A stretch of 64,000 bases of DNA from Alistipes sp. Marseille-P5061 (GTDB lineage Bacteria > Bacteroidota > Bacteroidia > Bacteroidales > Rikenellaceae). The DNA lies in NCBI RefSeq assembly GCF_900290115.1, contig NZ_LT985750.1, forward strand, positions 450,750 to 514,749. The letters run 5' to 3'. The notes beneath the pieces are model-generated. The model ran no database searches. It was given only the letters and a program-made list of their open reading frames with translations, and had not been told where the DNA came from. The translations under genes and the position numbers were made by a program. This document shows, in pieces, positions 35,534 to 46,070 of the stretch (within the stretch, counting starts at the first letter, position 1; each line of letters begins with the position of its first letter).

Positions 35534-38500
35534 TCACACGGTCTCATCGGCCGGGCACTCGGCGATGATGCCCTTGTTCGAACGTCCGTCGATATAGACC
35601 CGCAGCGGCCGCTCGAAGCGCACCTGGCGCAGGAACTCCCCTTCGCGGAGCGCTGGCCGGGCGTCGAGCCGCGAGATGCGGAAGCTGCCGTCGCCGCGGA
35701 AGGGGTTGATGGTCAGATAGCCCACCCCCAGCGAGGTGACGTTCTGGAAGAAGTGGGTGCCCTGCGAGGGCTCGACCTCGAAGCGTTCGATGCCGCACTC
35801 GACGATGACCTTCGCCTCGGAGATGTGGGTCCACTTGACCGGGACGCCGAGGAAGGGGTCCGACGAGCCCCAGCGGCCCGGGCCTACCAATATATAGGAG
35901 CGCCCCTCCTCGCGCATGCTGCGGTTGAACTCCAGCAGCTCCTGAGCGATGTGCTCGGTCGAGAGCGTGTCGAAGGTCTCGGGCTTCACGTAGATGATGT
36001 CCGCCAGGTCGTGCATGGCGCCGATGCCCAGCGCGCTCTCGGCGTAGATGAGCGCCTCGGAGGTGTCGACCGTCGACCAGTCCATCGGCCGGTTGTCCTG
36101 GTTGTCGATGATGGGGCGAATCTGCAGCAGGTTGAAAATCCGCTGCTGGCCCGCCGGGACGTCCATGTTGACGGCAAACTCCACCTCGACCGGGCAGCGC
36201 ATCTCCTCGGTGCCCATGCGCAGGATGTCGCAGACGATGTCGGCCAGCGGGAAGGTGTTGTACTTCAGAATGTTGTTGAACGTGATGACCTTTCGCCCAG
36301 GGTCCATGGGGCTGTCCGAGATGCGCTCGTTCTCGCGGTCCCACACCGAGCAGACGTAGCGGGCGTTGCGCAGCGTGGAGATTTGCGTGAGGTCGAGCCG
36401 GTGGAGGTTCACCGCATCGTCAATCGAGGTGCGGAACTCCTCGGGGCGGAGGCTCAGGGCCAGCACCTCGCTCTGCGTGTCGCGCAGCGCCAGCTCGGGC
36501 GTCGAGGTCTGGAGCACCTTGCGGGGATGGCTGGGCGAGAAGCGGAGCGTGCGGCCGCCGTCGACCACCAGCTTGCCCAGGCCCATCGCCACGTTGCAGA
36601 TGCCCTCCTCGGGCGTCTCGTCGCCGATGGGGTAGTAGTTGATGGAGCGGGCCACGCCCGAGAAGGTGGGCATGAAGAGCCCCTCCTGCTCCGTGCCGCA
36701 GACCTCCTGGATGATGACCGCCATCTTCTCCTCCGAGATGACGTTCTGCGACGAGGAGATGTAGGCGCGCGAGGCGGCGAAGTAGACCGAGGCGTAGACG
36801 CTCTTGATGGCCTTGAGCAGCAGGCGGAGCATCTGCCCCTCGTTGTCCACGTGGGGAATCATGTAGGTCGAGTAGATGCCGGCGAAGGGCTGGTAGTGCG
36901 AATCCTCCAGCTTGGAGGATGAGCGCACGGCCAGCGGTCCGGAGGTGGTGCGGATGTAGGCGCGCAGCTCCTCCTGCAGCTTGACCGGCACGGTCGAGCC
37001 GACGAACTCCGAGAGAATCACGTCGTCGGGCAGGTCCTGCGAGATGATGTATTTCAGACCGTTCAGACGGATGAACTCGTCGAAGTAGTCGGTGGCGATG
37101 ATCACCGAGCGGGGGATGAGGATGCGTACCCCCTCGTGCTTGTCGTACTGGCGGTACTTGATGAGCATCGAGTTCATGAAGGCCAGGCCGCGCGCCTTGC
37201 CGCCCAGCGACCCCTCGCCGATGCGGGCGAAGGCCACCGCGTCGGAGTAGGTCTCTGGGTCGAAGCGGGCGATGACCCCTTGCCCGAGCAGCGTGCGGTA
37301 GTCCTTGATGAGGTTGACGATGGCGCGGCGGTGCGCTTCGCGCGTGGCGAAGTGGCTCTTGTTGTGGCGGCGGATGGCGGCCGCCAGCGGGAACAGACCG
37401 CGCGAGTAGAGCCACTTGGAGAGGTGGTTCTGCGAGGTGTGGTACTCGAAGGCGTCGTCGGGGATGGTGGCAATCATCTCCTGCATCTGCTTCAGGTCGC
37501 GGGCGCTGCCGATGACGGCCCCCGTGGCGGGGTCCTTGAAGATGAAGTCGCCGAAGGCGAACTCCCGGGAGATGTATTCGTGCAGTTGCGAGAGCAGCGT
37601 CTTGGAGTTCTTGGCGATGAAGCCCACGCCCAGCTGGCGGGCAATCTCCTCGAATTCGGTCTGCGACGACTGCAGCAGGATGGGCATCAGCGGGTTGTCC
37701 TCGCGGATGTGACGGCAGAGGTCGATGCCGGCGTCGCGCTTCTCGCTCTGCGAGGGGTCGTTGCGGTGGAGGACGAAGCCCACGTCGGAGATGACGCCCA
37801 GCAGGTTGTTGCGGTAGCGGTCGTAGAGGTCGACCGCCTCCTCGTAGGAAGTGGCCAGCAGAATCTTGGGCCGCGCGCGCTTGCGCAGCACCTGCTGCTG
37901 CTCGTTGAGCGCATCCTTCAGAAATTCGGTGTTCTGCAGCAGGATGAGCTTGTAGAGCTCGGGCAGGTAGGTCGAGTAGAAGCGGATGGAGTCCTCGACC
38001 AGCAGGATGGCCTGGACACCCCCCTGGAGCATGTCCTCGCGGGCGTTCATGGCATCCTCGATGAGCTTGATGATGGCGATGATGAGCTCCGTGTTGCCGT
38101 GCCAGCAGAAGATGTAGTCGAGTGCCGAGCGGTCGCGCTCCTCGATGCGGCGGTAGATATCCTTCGAGAAGGAGGTCAGCAGCGCGATGGGGATGCGCGG
38201 GTGGCGCTCCTTGACGATGTGGGCAAAGGCGAAGACGTCGGGCTCGCCGACGTTGTACATCGTCAGGATGAAGTCGTAGGAGTCATCCTCGTCCAGCAGC
38301 TCGAGCGCCTCGGCTGTCGAGCTCACGCGGGTGAACGAGGGGGGATTCGAGAGGTTGAGTTCGAGGTACTCCTGGTTAATCTGCGACTCGATGTGGCCGT
38401 CCTCCTCGAGGATGTAGCCGTCGTAGCTGCAGCAGACCAGCAGAATCTTGTGAATCCGGTATTTCATGAAGCGGTAGGGCTCCCGGCTCTCGGGCAGCCG

Positions 38501-38539
38501 CTCTTCGGGGGTATTCTCCATGGCAGTCGGTTTAGACAT
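35534..38539 (-). CDS. Receiver-like/PEP-synthase-type ATP-grasp fusion protein
   Basis: 1001 residues from ATG 38539; earlier in-frame codons lie upstream of the -7 box. Residues about 30-165 form a receiver-like fold without the phospho-acceptor Asp (FILTMYN where LLD is expected). Residues about 177-325 form a second one that keeps key positions: E182-D183 (LVEDS), D252 (VISDVGF) and K310 (FIAKN). From 441 (GEGSLGGKARGLAFM) comes the nucleotide-binding ATP-grasp domain of PEP synthase/PPDK. The phosphohistidine swivel and the PEP-binding barrel are missing. Known in Bacteroidetes as a PEP/pyruvate-binding-domain protein; activity unknown. Monocistronic. Confidence 0.85.
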   Translation of the reverse strand: MSKPTAMENTPEERLPESREPYRFMKYRIHKILLVCCSYDGYILEEDGHIESQINQEYLELNLSNPPSFTRVSSTAEALELLDEDDSYDFILTMYNVGEPDVFAFAHIVKERHPRIPIALLTSFSKDIYRRIEERDRSALDYIFCWHGNTELIIAIIKLIEDAMNAREDMLQGGVQAILLVEDSIRFYSTYLPELYKLILLQNTEFLKDALNEQQQVLRKRARPKILLATSYEEAVDLYDRYRNNLLGVISDVGFVLHRNDPSQSEKRDAGIDLCRHIREDNPLMPILLQSSQTEFEEIARQLGVGFIAKNSKTLLSQLHEYISREFAFGDFIFKDPATGAVIGSARDLKQMQEMIATIPDDAFEYHTSQNHLSKWLYSRGLFPLAAAIRRHNKSHFATREAHRRAIVNLIKDYRTLLGQGVIARFDPETYSDAVAFARIGEGSLGGKARGLAFMNSMLIKYRQYDKHEGVRILIPRSVIIATDYFDEFIRLNGLKYIISQDLPDDVILSEFVGSTVPVKLQEELRAYIRTTSGPLAVRSSSKLEDSHYQPFAGIYSTYMIPHVDNEGQMLRLLLKAIKSVYASVYFAASRAYISSSQNVISEEKMAVIIQEVCGTEQEGLFMPTFSGVARSINYYPIGDETPEEGICNVAMGLGKLVVDGGRTLRFSPSHPRKVLQTSTPELALRDTQSEVLALSLRPEEFRTSIDDAVNLHRLDLTQISTLRNARYVCSVWDRENERISDSPMDPGRKVITFNNILKYNTFPLADIVCDILRMGTEEMRCPVEVEFAVNMDVPAGQQRIFNLLQIRPIIDNQDNRPMDWSTVDTSEALIYAESALGIGAMHDLADIIYVKPETFDTLSTEHIAQELLEFNRSMREEGRSYILVGPGRWGSSDPFLGVPVKWTHISEAKVIVECGIERFEVEPSQGTHFFQNVTSLGVGYLTINPFRGDGSFRISRLDARPALREGEFLRQVRFERPLRVYIDGRSNKGIIAECPADETV

Positions 38540-38550
38540 TGTCGAATATA

Positions 38551-38581
38551 CAAATATAAAGATAAAGGGCGTGATATCCAA
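38551..38581 (-). promoter_or_regulatory. Promoter of the receiver/ATP-grasp gene
   Basis: TTGG (38581-38578), 19 bases, TATATTTG (38558-38551). The box ends 11 bases before the ATG, so the leader is very short. Confidence 0.6.
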
Positions 38582-38686
38582 TAGCAGGAGCCATTTCGTC
38601 GGTGCGTTGTGACCCGCTGCGGGCGGCAAAAGGGCGACTTTCCCGAAATGAATCGGGGGGAGCCGATGCAAATCGGTTTTTATTGT

Positions 38687-38694
38687 TATCTTTG
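38687..38694 (+). promoter_or_regulatory. -7 box of the acyltransferase-like gene
   Basis: TATCTTTG, with a leader of about 20 bases to ATG 38720. The -33 position is not conserved. AAGGAG directly before the ATG is one of the few Shine-Dalgarno-like sites in the window. Confidence 0.55.
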
Positions 38695-38719
38695 CGTAGA
38701 CTTACGAAAATTCAAGGAG

Positions 38720-39928
38720 ATGAATTCCGATAAATATGTTCTGCAGGAGGTCACCACGCCGGCCCTCGAGCGCGAGTGGCTCGACCTCCCCAAACGCATC
38801 TACAAGGGCAACCGCAACTGGGTCTGCCCCCTCGATGTCGACATCCGCGAGGTCTTCGACCCTGCGAAGAACGACCTGTTCGCCGACGGCGAGGCCATCC
38901 GCTGGGTGGTGCGCGACGCCTCGGGCGAGGTGGTGGGGCGCATCGCGGCCTTCTACAACCGCGAGAAGGCGGCCCTCGAGGAGCAGCCCACGGGCAGTTG
39001 CGGCTTCTTCGAGTCGATTGAGGACCAGCGCGTGGCCGACATGCTCTTCGACGCCTCGCGCATGTGGCTGGCCAGCCGCGGCATGGAGGCGATGGACGGC
39101 CCGGTCAACTTCGGACAGCGGCGCGACTGGTGGGGCCTGCTGGTCGAGGGCTACGAGTTCCAGCCCCTCTACCGCAACCCCTACAACCCGCCCTACTACA
39201 AGGAGCTGTTCGAGAACTACGGCTTCCAGAACTACTTCAACCAGAACAGCTACATCTGGCGTGCAAACGTCTCGGAGACGAGCGCCCGGATTTTCGACCG
39301 CGCCGAGCGGCTCTACTCGACGCCGGGCTACCACGTCGAGACCATCGACATGAACAATCTGGAGGAGGAGGCCGAGAACTTCCGCCTGGTCTACAACAAG
39401 GCCTGGGCGCTCTTCTCGGGGGTGAAGCCCATGACGCAGGAGGAGGCGCTCTACATGATGCGCCAGATGAAGCCGCTCATCGACCCCAACATCATCTTCT
39501 TTGCCTATTTCAACGACGAGCCCATCGGCTTCTTCATCACGGTGCCCGACCTGAACCGCATCATCGGCCGCTTCAACGGCCGTTTCGGCTGGTGGCAGAA
39601 GCTGCAGCTGCTCTGGGAGCTGAAGGTGCGCAAGCGCAGCGACCGCATCTTCGGCGTGATTTTCGGCATCGCGCCCGAGTTCCACGGCAAGGGCGTCGAG
39701 TCGGCCATCATGGTCAAGTACTGGCACTTCATGATGGAGCAGCAGACGCGCTACAAGACGCTCGAGCTGGCGTGGATTGGCGACTTCAATCCGGTGATGA
39801 ACCGCATGATTGAGACCTACGTCTGCGCCACGCGCCACAAGGTCCACACCACCTACCGCTATCTGTTCGACCGCACGAAGGAGTTCCACCGCTGTCCGCG
39901 GCTGGGCGTCAAGCGGCGCGACGAGTAG
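38720..39928 (+). CDS. GNAT-fold N-acyltransferase-like protein
   Basis: 402 residues from ATG 38720, chosen because AAGGAG precedes it and the promoter box lies between it and an earlier in-frame ATG. The N-terminal half (EWLDLPKRIYKGNRNWVCPLD) matches the YghO-type group of uncharacterised proteins. The C-terminal half carries a GNAT-like segment (FFAYFNDEPIGFFITVPDLN, then GIAPEFHGKGVESAIMVKYW) with the acyl-CoA binding loop reduced to FHGKGVES. Substrate unknown; cytoplasmic. Monocistronic. Confidence 0.8.
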   Translation: MNSDKYVLQEVTTPALEREWLDLPKRIYKGNRNWVCPLDVDIREVFDPAKNDLFADGEAIRWVVRDASGEVVGRIAAFYNREKAALEEQPTGSCGFFESIEDQRVADMLFDASRMWLASRGMEAMDGPVNFGQRRDWWGLLVEGYEFQPLYRNPYNPPYYKELFENYGFQNYFNQNSYIWRANVSETSARIFDRAERLYSTPGYHVETIDMNNLEEEAENFRLVYNKAWALFSGVKPMTQEEALYMMRQMKPLIDPNIIFFAYFNDEPIGFFITVPDLNRIIGRFNGRFGWWQKLQLLWELKVRKRSDRIFGVIFGIAPEFHGKGVESAIMVKYWHFMMEQQTRYKTLELAWIGDFNPVMNRMIETYVCATRHKVHTTYRYLFDRTKEFHRCPRLGVKRRDE

Positions 39929-40088
39929 CTGTGCGGGGCGCCGCGCGCGGCGTGCACCGGGCCGGCCGTGCGGTGCTCCGGGAAGTGTCCTCTCCGTGCA
40001 GCTCTCTTCGGGGGCGGCCTTCGGCGGAGGATGCCGGCGCGCCGGAAAATCTTAGGAAAACGAATTGACCGAACCTAAAACAACCATA

Positions 40089-41189
<1,101 letters not shown>

Positions 41190-41235
41190 CGGTCCGTTGT
41201 GCGGCGCCCGCAGCGGGTGCTGCCCACGCTGAGAC

Positions 41236-41275
41236 AAAGAAGCGGTCCCGGGAACCGGGACCGCTTCTTTATTTT
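41236..41275 (+). terminator. gcvT terminator, probably bidirectional
   Basis: A 16-bp stem, AAAGAAGCGGTCCCGG (41236-41251) with CCGGGACCGCTTCTTT (41255-41270), then TATTTT. The A-rich 5' side could also serve the HD-domain gene on the minus strand. Confidence 0.88.
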
Positions 41276-41339
41276 ATACGGCATCTGCGGCGGGGCAGGA
41301 TTTACGGTGGGGCAGGGTAGGGCGCTGCGGGGAGGGGCG

Positions 41340-41384
41340 CCTCGGGTCCGGACGCCTTGGGTCCGGCAGTCTCGGGTCTACGCC
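41340..41384. repeat. Three degenerate 15-bp tandem repeats
   Basis: CCTCGGGTCCGGACG, CCTTGGGTCCGGCAG and TCTCGGGTCTACGCC follow one another in the gap after the HD-domain gene. Confidence 0.5.
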
Positions 41385-41461
41385 CTGCTGCCTGCCGCTG
41401 GCTGCTGCTTCTGACGCCTCGGGATGGACTGGTTCGGGGTGGAAGTTCCGGAGGGGGCGGC

Positions 41462-42091
41462 TCAGCGTCCCGACTCCTCGTCGTAGAGCCGCTCGAAGAG
41501 CGTGCGGAGCTGAGCCTCGTCGTCGAGCAGGCGGCGCAGCCGTTCGAGCGCGCGGGCGTTTTCCGTATCGGGGAGCCAGAGGCGGAGGTAACCCCCTTCG
41601 CCGTACTTCTCGTGCAGATGGGCCCGGCAGCGGGCATACTGCTCCGCGCGGTCGAGCTCGGGGCAGTGGGCAAGCCCGTACTGGAGCGTGCGGCGGAGGA
41701 TGACCATCGGCTCGATGAGGCGGTCGGCCTCGGCGACGATGCGGCCGTAGAGGTTGCGGGGCGGCTCCTTGGCCGAGGCGCGGTGGTCCTCGACGGCGCA
41801 GCGCATCGCAGCGATTTGCTCCTCGTCGAACCAGCGGCGCAGCGCGGTGTCGGCCGCCAGAATCTCGCCCGAAACCGTATGGTGGCGCTCACGTCCGGCC
41901 ACAAGTCCCGTGTCGTGGTAGGCGGCCACGGTGTAGGCCATGTCGGGGTCTGCCCCCAGTTCTCGGGCCAGCGTCAGGCTGCGGTCAATGACCGAGCGGA
42001 CATGCCGCCGGTCGTGTGCACGGTCGAACGAGTCGTAGCGGGGGATAATCTCCGCTTCGATGTAGGTTGCAAGGCTCGGGGTGGGTTTCAT
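41462..42091 (-). CDS. HD-domain phosphohydrolase
   Basis: 209 residues from ATG 42091 (MKPTPSLATYIEAEIIPRYD); the in-frame extension to 42160 covers the promoter region. HD motif: AHDRRHVRSVID (first His), AAYHDTGL (the HD pair) and EDHRAS. Such proteins are metal-dependent phosphohydrolases acting on nucleotides; the substrate cannot be read. The C-terminal part is charged and helical (LERLRRLLDDEAQLRTLFERL). Monocistronic, with a -7-like box almost touching the start codon. Confidence 0.82.
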   Translation of the reverse strand: MKPTPSLATYIEAEIIPRYDSFDRAHDRRHVRSVIDRSLTLARELGADPDMAYTVAAYHDTGLVAGRERHHTVSGEILAADTALRRWFDEEQIAAMRCAVEDHRASAKEPPRNLYGRIVAEADRLIEPMVILRRTLQYGLAHCPELDRAEQYARCRAHLHEKYGEGGYLRLWLPDTENARALERLRRLLDDEAQLRTLFERLYDEESGR

Positions 42092-42095
42092 GGTG

Positions 42096-42103
42096 CGAAG
42101 ATA
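42096..42103 (-). promoter_or_regulatory. -7-like box touching the HD gene start
   Basis: TATCTTCG ends 4 bases before ATG 42091, which would give an essentially leaderless transcript. The -33 position (TCCG) is poor. Confidence 0.4.
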
Positions 42104-42199
42104 GCCAAAAATCCGCTCGCTGCGGAGCTTTGCCTCGCCGGGAGTGCGCCTTAGGGGCAAAAATTGCCTGCGTCATGGCGTTTTGCACGGCCCTTTTAC

Positions 42200-42207
42200 T
42201 ATCTTTG
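42200..42207 (+). promoter_or_regulatory. -7 box of the ThrE-like operon
   Basis: TATCTTTG, with a leader of about 18 bases to ATG 42229. No -33 match at 19-20 bases. Confidence 0.55.
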
Positions 42208-42228
42208 TCCCCTGGAAACTATTGCGGT

Positions 42229-42996
42229 ATGAAGACAAGTGCGGAGTTGAGGGAGATTGCGCAGTTCATCGCCGAGTATGCCACGCGGCTCATGGGCTCG
42301 GGGGTCCACACCTCGCGCGTGGTGCGCAACTCGAAACGGCTCGGGGCGGCACTCGGCGTGCGGGTGATGGTCTCGGCCTTCCAGAAGGAGATGACCTTCT
42401 CGGTCTACGACGACGAGAGCCGCGAGGTCTACAGCGAGGTGGCCGACATTCCGCCCCGTCCCATCAGCTTCGAGCTCAACGCCGAGCTGAGCGCCCTGAG
42501 CTGGGAGGCCTACGACTGTCGGCTGTCGCTCCCCGAAATCCGCGCCCGCTACGAGCGCATCATCACCCGGTCGCGGCTCGACCCCGTCTTCACGCTACTG
42601 CTCGTCGGCTTTGCCAACGCCTCGTTCTGCCGTCTCTTCGGCGGCGACTGGTGCGCCATGGGCTTCGTCTTCACGGCGACGCTGCTGGGCTTCTTCCTCA
42701 AGCAGCGGATGCAGGCGCGCGGATTCAACCACTACGTCACCTTCATCGCCTCGTCGTTCACCGCCTCGATGTATGCCTCGGGGGCGCTGATTTTCGAGAC
42801 CACCTCCGAGATAGCCATCGGTACGAGCGTGCTCTACCTCATCCCCGGCGTGCCGCTCATCAACGGCGTCATCGACATCGTCGAGGGGCATGTGCTCAAC
42901 GGCATCGCCCGCCTCACCTCGGCGCTGATGCTCATCGTCTGCATCGCCGTCGGGCTGTCGTGCACGCTCATGATTGTCAAAAACGGATTGCTATGA
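42229..42996 (+). CDS. Threonine/serine exporter family, N-terminal subunit (ThrE/DUF1212)
   Basis: 255 residues from ATG 42229 (MKTSAELREIAQFIAEYATRLMGSGVHTSRV), which fits the DUF1212 opening where a His/Thr pair lies in GSGVHTSRV. About five transmembrane segments follow, with LIPGVPLINGVIDIVEGH in the middle. In Corynebacterium ThrE the same two parts are one protein that exports threonine and serine; here they are split. Overlaps the next gene as ATGA (42993-42996), implying translational coupling. Confidence 0.88.
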   Translation: MKTSAELREIAQFIAEYATRLMGSGVHTSRVVRNSKRLGAALGVRVMVSAFQKEMTFSVYDDESREVYSEVADIPPRPISFELNAELSALSWEAYDCRLSLPEIRARYERIITRSRLDPVFTLLLVGFANASFCRLFGGDWCAMGFVFTATLLGFFLKQRMQARGFNHYVTFIASSFTASMYASGALIFETTSEIAIGTSVLYLIPGVPLINGVIDIVEGHVLNGIARLTSALMLIVCIAVGLSCTLMIVKNGLL

Positions 42997-43496
42997 CGCT
43001 GCTCGACCTCCTCTCCGACGGATTCTTCGCGGCGATTGCCGCCATAGGCTTCGGAGCCATCTCCGACCCGCCGATGCGCGCCTTCCCGGTCATCGCGCTG
43101 CTGGCTGCCGTCGGCCATGCGTTCCGCTTCGCCCTGATGCAGGCGGGGCTCGACATCGCCAGCGCCTCGCTCTGCGCCTCGGTGGTCATCGGCGTGGGGA
43201 GCCTGCTGCTCGGCGGCCGCATCCTCTGTCCGATGACCGTGCTCTTCATCCCGGCGCTGCTGCCGATGATTCCCGGCATGTATGCCTACAAGACGGTCTT
43301 CTCGATGATTATGTTCATGCAGAACATCGACAATCCGGCCGCCAGCAGCACCTATCTGCTTGAGATTGTCCGCAACGGCTTCGTCACCTGCAGCGTCATC
43401 TTCATGCTTGCGGCAGGCGCTGCGGCCCCCATCTTTCTCTTCAACAAACGGGCGCACTCGCTCACGCGCCGCAAAGAGTACGACAGCGAATCATGA
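42993..43496 (+). CDS. Threonine/serine exporter family, C-terminal subunit (DUF3815)
   Basis: 167 residues, four membrane segments. ATG 42993 overlaps the stop of the previous gene. The sequence matches the second half of ThrE-type exporters (ALLPMIPGMYAYKTVFSMI). Together the two proteins should form one transporter in the inner membrane. Its stop overlaps the next start in a second ATGA (43493-43496). Confidence 0.86.
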   Translation: MTLLDLLSDGFFAAIAAIGFGAISDPPMRAFPVIALLAAVGHAFRFALMQAGLDIASASLCASVVIGVGSLLLGGRILCPMTVLFIPALLPMIPGMYAYKTVFSMIMFMQNIDNPAASSTYLLEIVRNGFVTCSVIFMLAAGAAAPIFLFNKRAHSLTRRKEYDSES

Positions 43497-44227
43497 ACGA
43501 ACTCTTCTGGCAGACCATCGCGCGTTACAACGCCACGACGTGGCCCGTGCAGCTGGCCATTCTGGCGGCGGGCATCCTCCTCACGGTGCTGCTCTACCGG
43601 CGGCCGTCGCGGGCGACGAAGCTGGCCATGAAGCTCTATCTGGTCTTCGTCAACGGGTGGATTGCCGTGGCCTACTATCTGGTGGCCTGCCGCGAGCGGG
43701 CCTACAGCGGCGTGATGGCCTTCTTCTGGGGGGTGATGGCCCTCATCTGGCTCTACGACCTGGCGGTGGGCTACACCACCTTCGAGCGTACGCGTCGCCA
43801 CGACCGGCTGGTGTGGTTCTTCTTCGCCGTTCCCTTCTGCTATCCGCTCCTCTCGCTGCTGCGCGGTCTGGAGTTCCCGGCGCTGACCTCGCCGGTGATG
43901 CCCTGCTCGGTGGCGGTCTTCACCATCGGGCTGCTGCTCGCCTTTTCGAAGCGGGTGAACCTCTTCGTCATCCTCTTCCTCTGCCACTGGGCGCTTATCG
44001 GCTTCTCGAAAATCTACTTTTTCGGCATCCCCGAGGATTTGCTGCTCGCCTGTGCGCTGCTGCCGGCCCTCTACCGCTTCCTGCGCGAATACATCGACAC
44101 CCATGTGCATGGCGATTCGAAGCCCGACGTGCGGGTCATGAACGGCCTGCTGCTGGTGATGTGCGCGGCGCTGGGGCTCTTCTTCGCCGTGACCCTCTGG
44201 CGCCAGGTGGCGGGAATGCTCGGCTGA
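43493..44227 (+). CDS. Six-to-seven-helix membrane protein, DUF6064-like
   Basis: 244 residues, about seven hydrophobic segments. It resembles the DUF6064 family in its opening (QTIARYNATTWPVQLAILAAGIL), a family without known function. It is translationally coupled to the exporter genes by an ATGA overlap, which suggests a shared role such as substrate supply or regulation, but this is inference. Confidence 0.65.
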   Translation: MNELFWQTIARYNATTWPVQLAILAAGILLTVLLYRRPSRATKLAMKLYLVFVNGWIAVAYYLVACRERAYSGVMAFFWGVMALIWLYDLAVGYTTFERTRRHDRLVWFFFAVPFCYPLLSLLRGLEFPALTSPVMPCSVAVFTIGLLLAFSKRVNLFVILFLCHWALIGFSKIYFFGIPEDLLLACALLPALYRFLREYIDTHVHGDSKPDVRVMNGLLLVMCAALGLFFAVTLWRQVAGMLG

Positions 44228-44296
44228 TTCCGGCGCGCGGCTTCTGCTCCGCTTTTTTGGCGTTTGGGACGGTCGCGCCTTCGTATTCCAATAGAT

Positions 44297-44337
44297 AAAA
44301 AGAGCCTCCGACACGCGCGCGTGTCGGAGGCTCTTTT
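44297..44337 (+). terminator. Bidirectional terminator between the exporter operon and rny
   Basis: A long near-perfect stem (44298-44316 with 44319-44337, arms AAAAGAGCCTCCGACACGC and complement) flanked by A and T runs serves both converging operons. Confidence 0.88.
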
Positions 44338-44487
44338 CGTTGGCTCTTCCCGGGAGGATTTCATGCAGCCGGTTTCGGCGCATCCTTCGAGCCGCCGTTC
44401 GTACGGCCCGGTATGGAACGGCCCGGACGCCCTTCCGGCCTGTCGGGCAATTCCGTATCGCCCCTCCCTTGGGCGGCCGCCGGGTCG

Positions 44488-46035
44488 CTACTTGGCGTAG
44501 GAGACGGCGCGCGTTTCGCGGATGACCGTAATCTTGACCTGGCCCGGGTAGGTCATCTCGTCCTGAATCTTCTTGGCGATGTCGTGCGAGAGGCTCTCAG
44601 ACTCCTGGTCCGAGAGCTTGTCGGCGCCGACGATGACGCGCAGCTCGCGACCCGCCTGGATGGCGTAGGTCTTCATCACGCCGGGGTACGACAGCGCGAT
44701 GTCCTCCATCTCCTTCAGACGCTTGATGTAGCTCTCGACCACTTCGCGGCGGGCTCCCGGACGGGCTCCCGAGATGGCGTCGCAGACCTGGATGATGGGG
44801 GCGATGAGCGAGGTCATCTCAATCTCGTCGTGGTGGGCGCCGATGGCGTTGCATACCTCGGGCTTCTCCTTGTACTTCTCGGCCAGCTTCATGCCGATGA
44901 TTGCGTGGGGCAGTTCGGGCTCGTCGTCGGGCACCTTGCCGATGTCGTGCAGCAGACCGGCGCGGCGGGCCAGCTTGGGATTGAGGCCCAGTTCGGCAGC
45001 CATGATGCCTGCCAGGTTGGCCGTTTCACGGGCGTGCTGGAGCAGGTTCTGGCCGTAGGACGAACGGTATTTCATCTTGCCAATCATGCGAATCAGCTCG
45101 GGATGCAGGCCGTGGATGCCCAGGTCGATGGTCGTGCGCTTGCCCACCTCGACAATCTCCTCCTCGATTTGCTTCTGGACCTTGGCCACCACCTCCTCGA
45201 TACGGGCGGGGTGGATGCGGCCGTCGGTGACCAGCTGGTGGAGCGCCAGACGGGCAATCTCGCGGCGCACGGGGTCGAAGCCGCTCAGGATGATGGCTTC
45301 GGGGGTGTCGTCGACGATAATCTCGATGCCCGTGGCGGCCTCGAGTGCGCGGATGTTGCGCCCCTCGCGGCCGATGATGCGGCCCTTGACCTCGTCGCTC
45401 TCGATGTTGAAGACCGTGACGGCGTTCTCGATGGCCGTTTCGGTCGCCACGCGCTGAATCGAGGCGATGATGATGCGCTTGGCCTCCTTCGTGGCGGTGA
45501 GCTTCGCCTCTTCGACCGTTTCGTTGATGTAGGCGGCCGCCTCGCTCTTGGCCTCGGCCTTCATGTTCTCGATGAGGATGTTCTTGGCATCCTCGGAGCT
45601 CATGCCCGAAATCTGTTCGAGGCGCACGTTCTGTTCGCGCTTGATTTGTTCGAGCTCCTCACGCTTGTGGTCGAGGAGCTGGAGCTGGTTCTGCAGCTGC
45701 TCCTTGAGGCGGTCGTTCTCGCGGCACTTGTTCTCCGCTTCGCGCTGCTGGTTCTGCAGGTTGGCCTCGAGCTGCTTGGCCCGCTGCTCGCTCTGGGCGA
45801 GCTTCTGGTTGCGCTCGTTTACCTGGCGGTCGTGCTCGCTCTTGAGCTGTATGAACTTCTCCTTGGCCTGGAGAATACGCTCCTTCTTGAGCATCTCTCC
45901 CTCGGCTTCGGCCTCCTTCACGGCGGCCTCGCAACGTTTCTTTATGGTGTTTTTCGTTACGAAGTTGGTGATGGCTATGTAGATGCCAACGGCAACGAGG
46001 GCGGAGATGCAGGCAGTCAAAATGATGGTTGTCAT
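44488..46035 (-). CDS. rny: Ribonuclease Y
   Basis: 515 residues. Membrane-anchored endoribonuclease that starts mRNA decay. In order: N-terminal helix (about 3-24), a long coiled coil (about 35-150), a KH domain ([17 protein letters not shown]) and an HD catalytic domain with [10 protein letters not shown] and AIGAHHDE. It lies just downstream of the 6S RNA gene with no promoter in the 36 bases between, so it is probably transcribed through the 6S terminator or from further upstream. Confidence 0.96.
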   Translation of the reverse strand: MTTIILTACISALVAVGIYIAITNFVTKNTIKKRCEAAVKEAEAEGEMLKKERILQAKEKFIQLKSEHDRQVNERNQKLAQSEQRAKQLEANLQNQQREAENKCRENDRLKEQLQNQLQLLDHKREELEQIKREQNVRLEQISGMSSEDAKNILIENMKAEAKSEAAAYINETVEEAKLTATKEAKRIIIASIQRVATETAIENAVTVFNIESDEVKGRIIGREGRNIRALEAATGIEIIVDDTPEAIILSGFDPVRREIARLALHQLVTDGRIHPARIEEVVAKVQKQIEEEIVEVGKRTTIDLGIHGLHPELIRMIGKMKYRSSYGQNLLQHARETANLAGIMAAELGLNPKLARRAGLLHDIGKVPDDEPELPHAIIGMKLAEKYKEKPEVCNAIGAHHDEIEMTSLIAPIIQVCDAISGARPGARREVVESYIKRLKEMEDIALSYPGVMKTYAIQAGRELRVIVGADKLSDQESESLSHDIAKKIQDEMTYPGQVKITVIRETRAVSYAK

Positions 46036-46070
46036 CTCTCTGTGTTTATAATTAGGTTAATTGTGGTCAT

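Noticed and set aside
39929..40088. Glycine riboswitch before gcvT
   Set aside because: The 160-base gap is GC-rich and lacks the paired aptamer core; no terminator-antiterminator arrangement.
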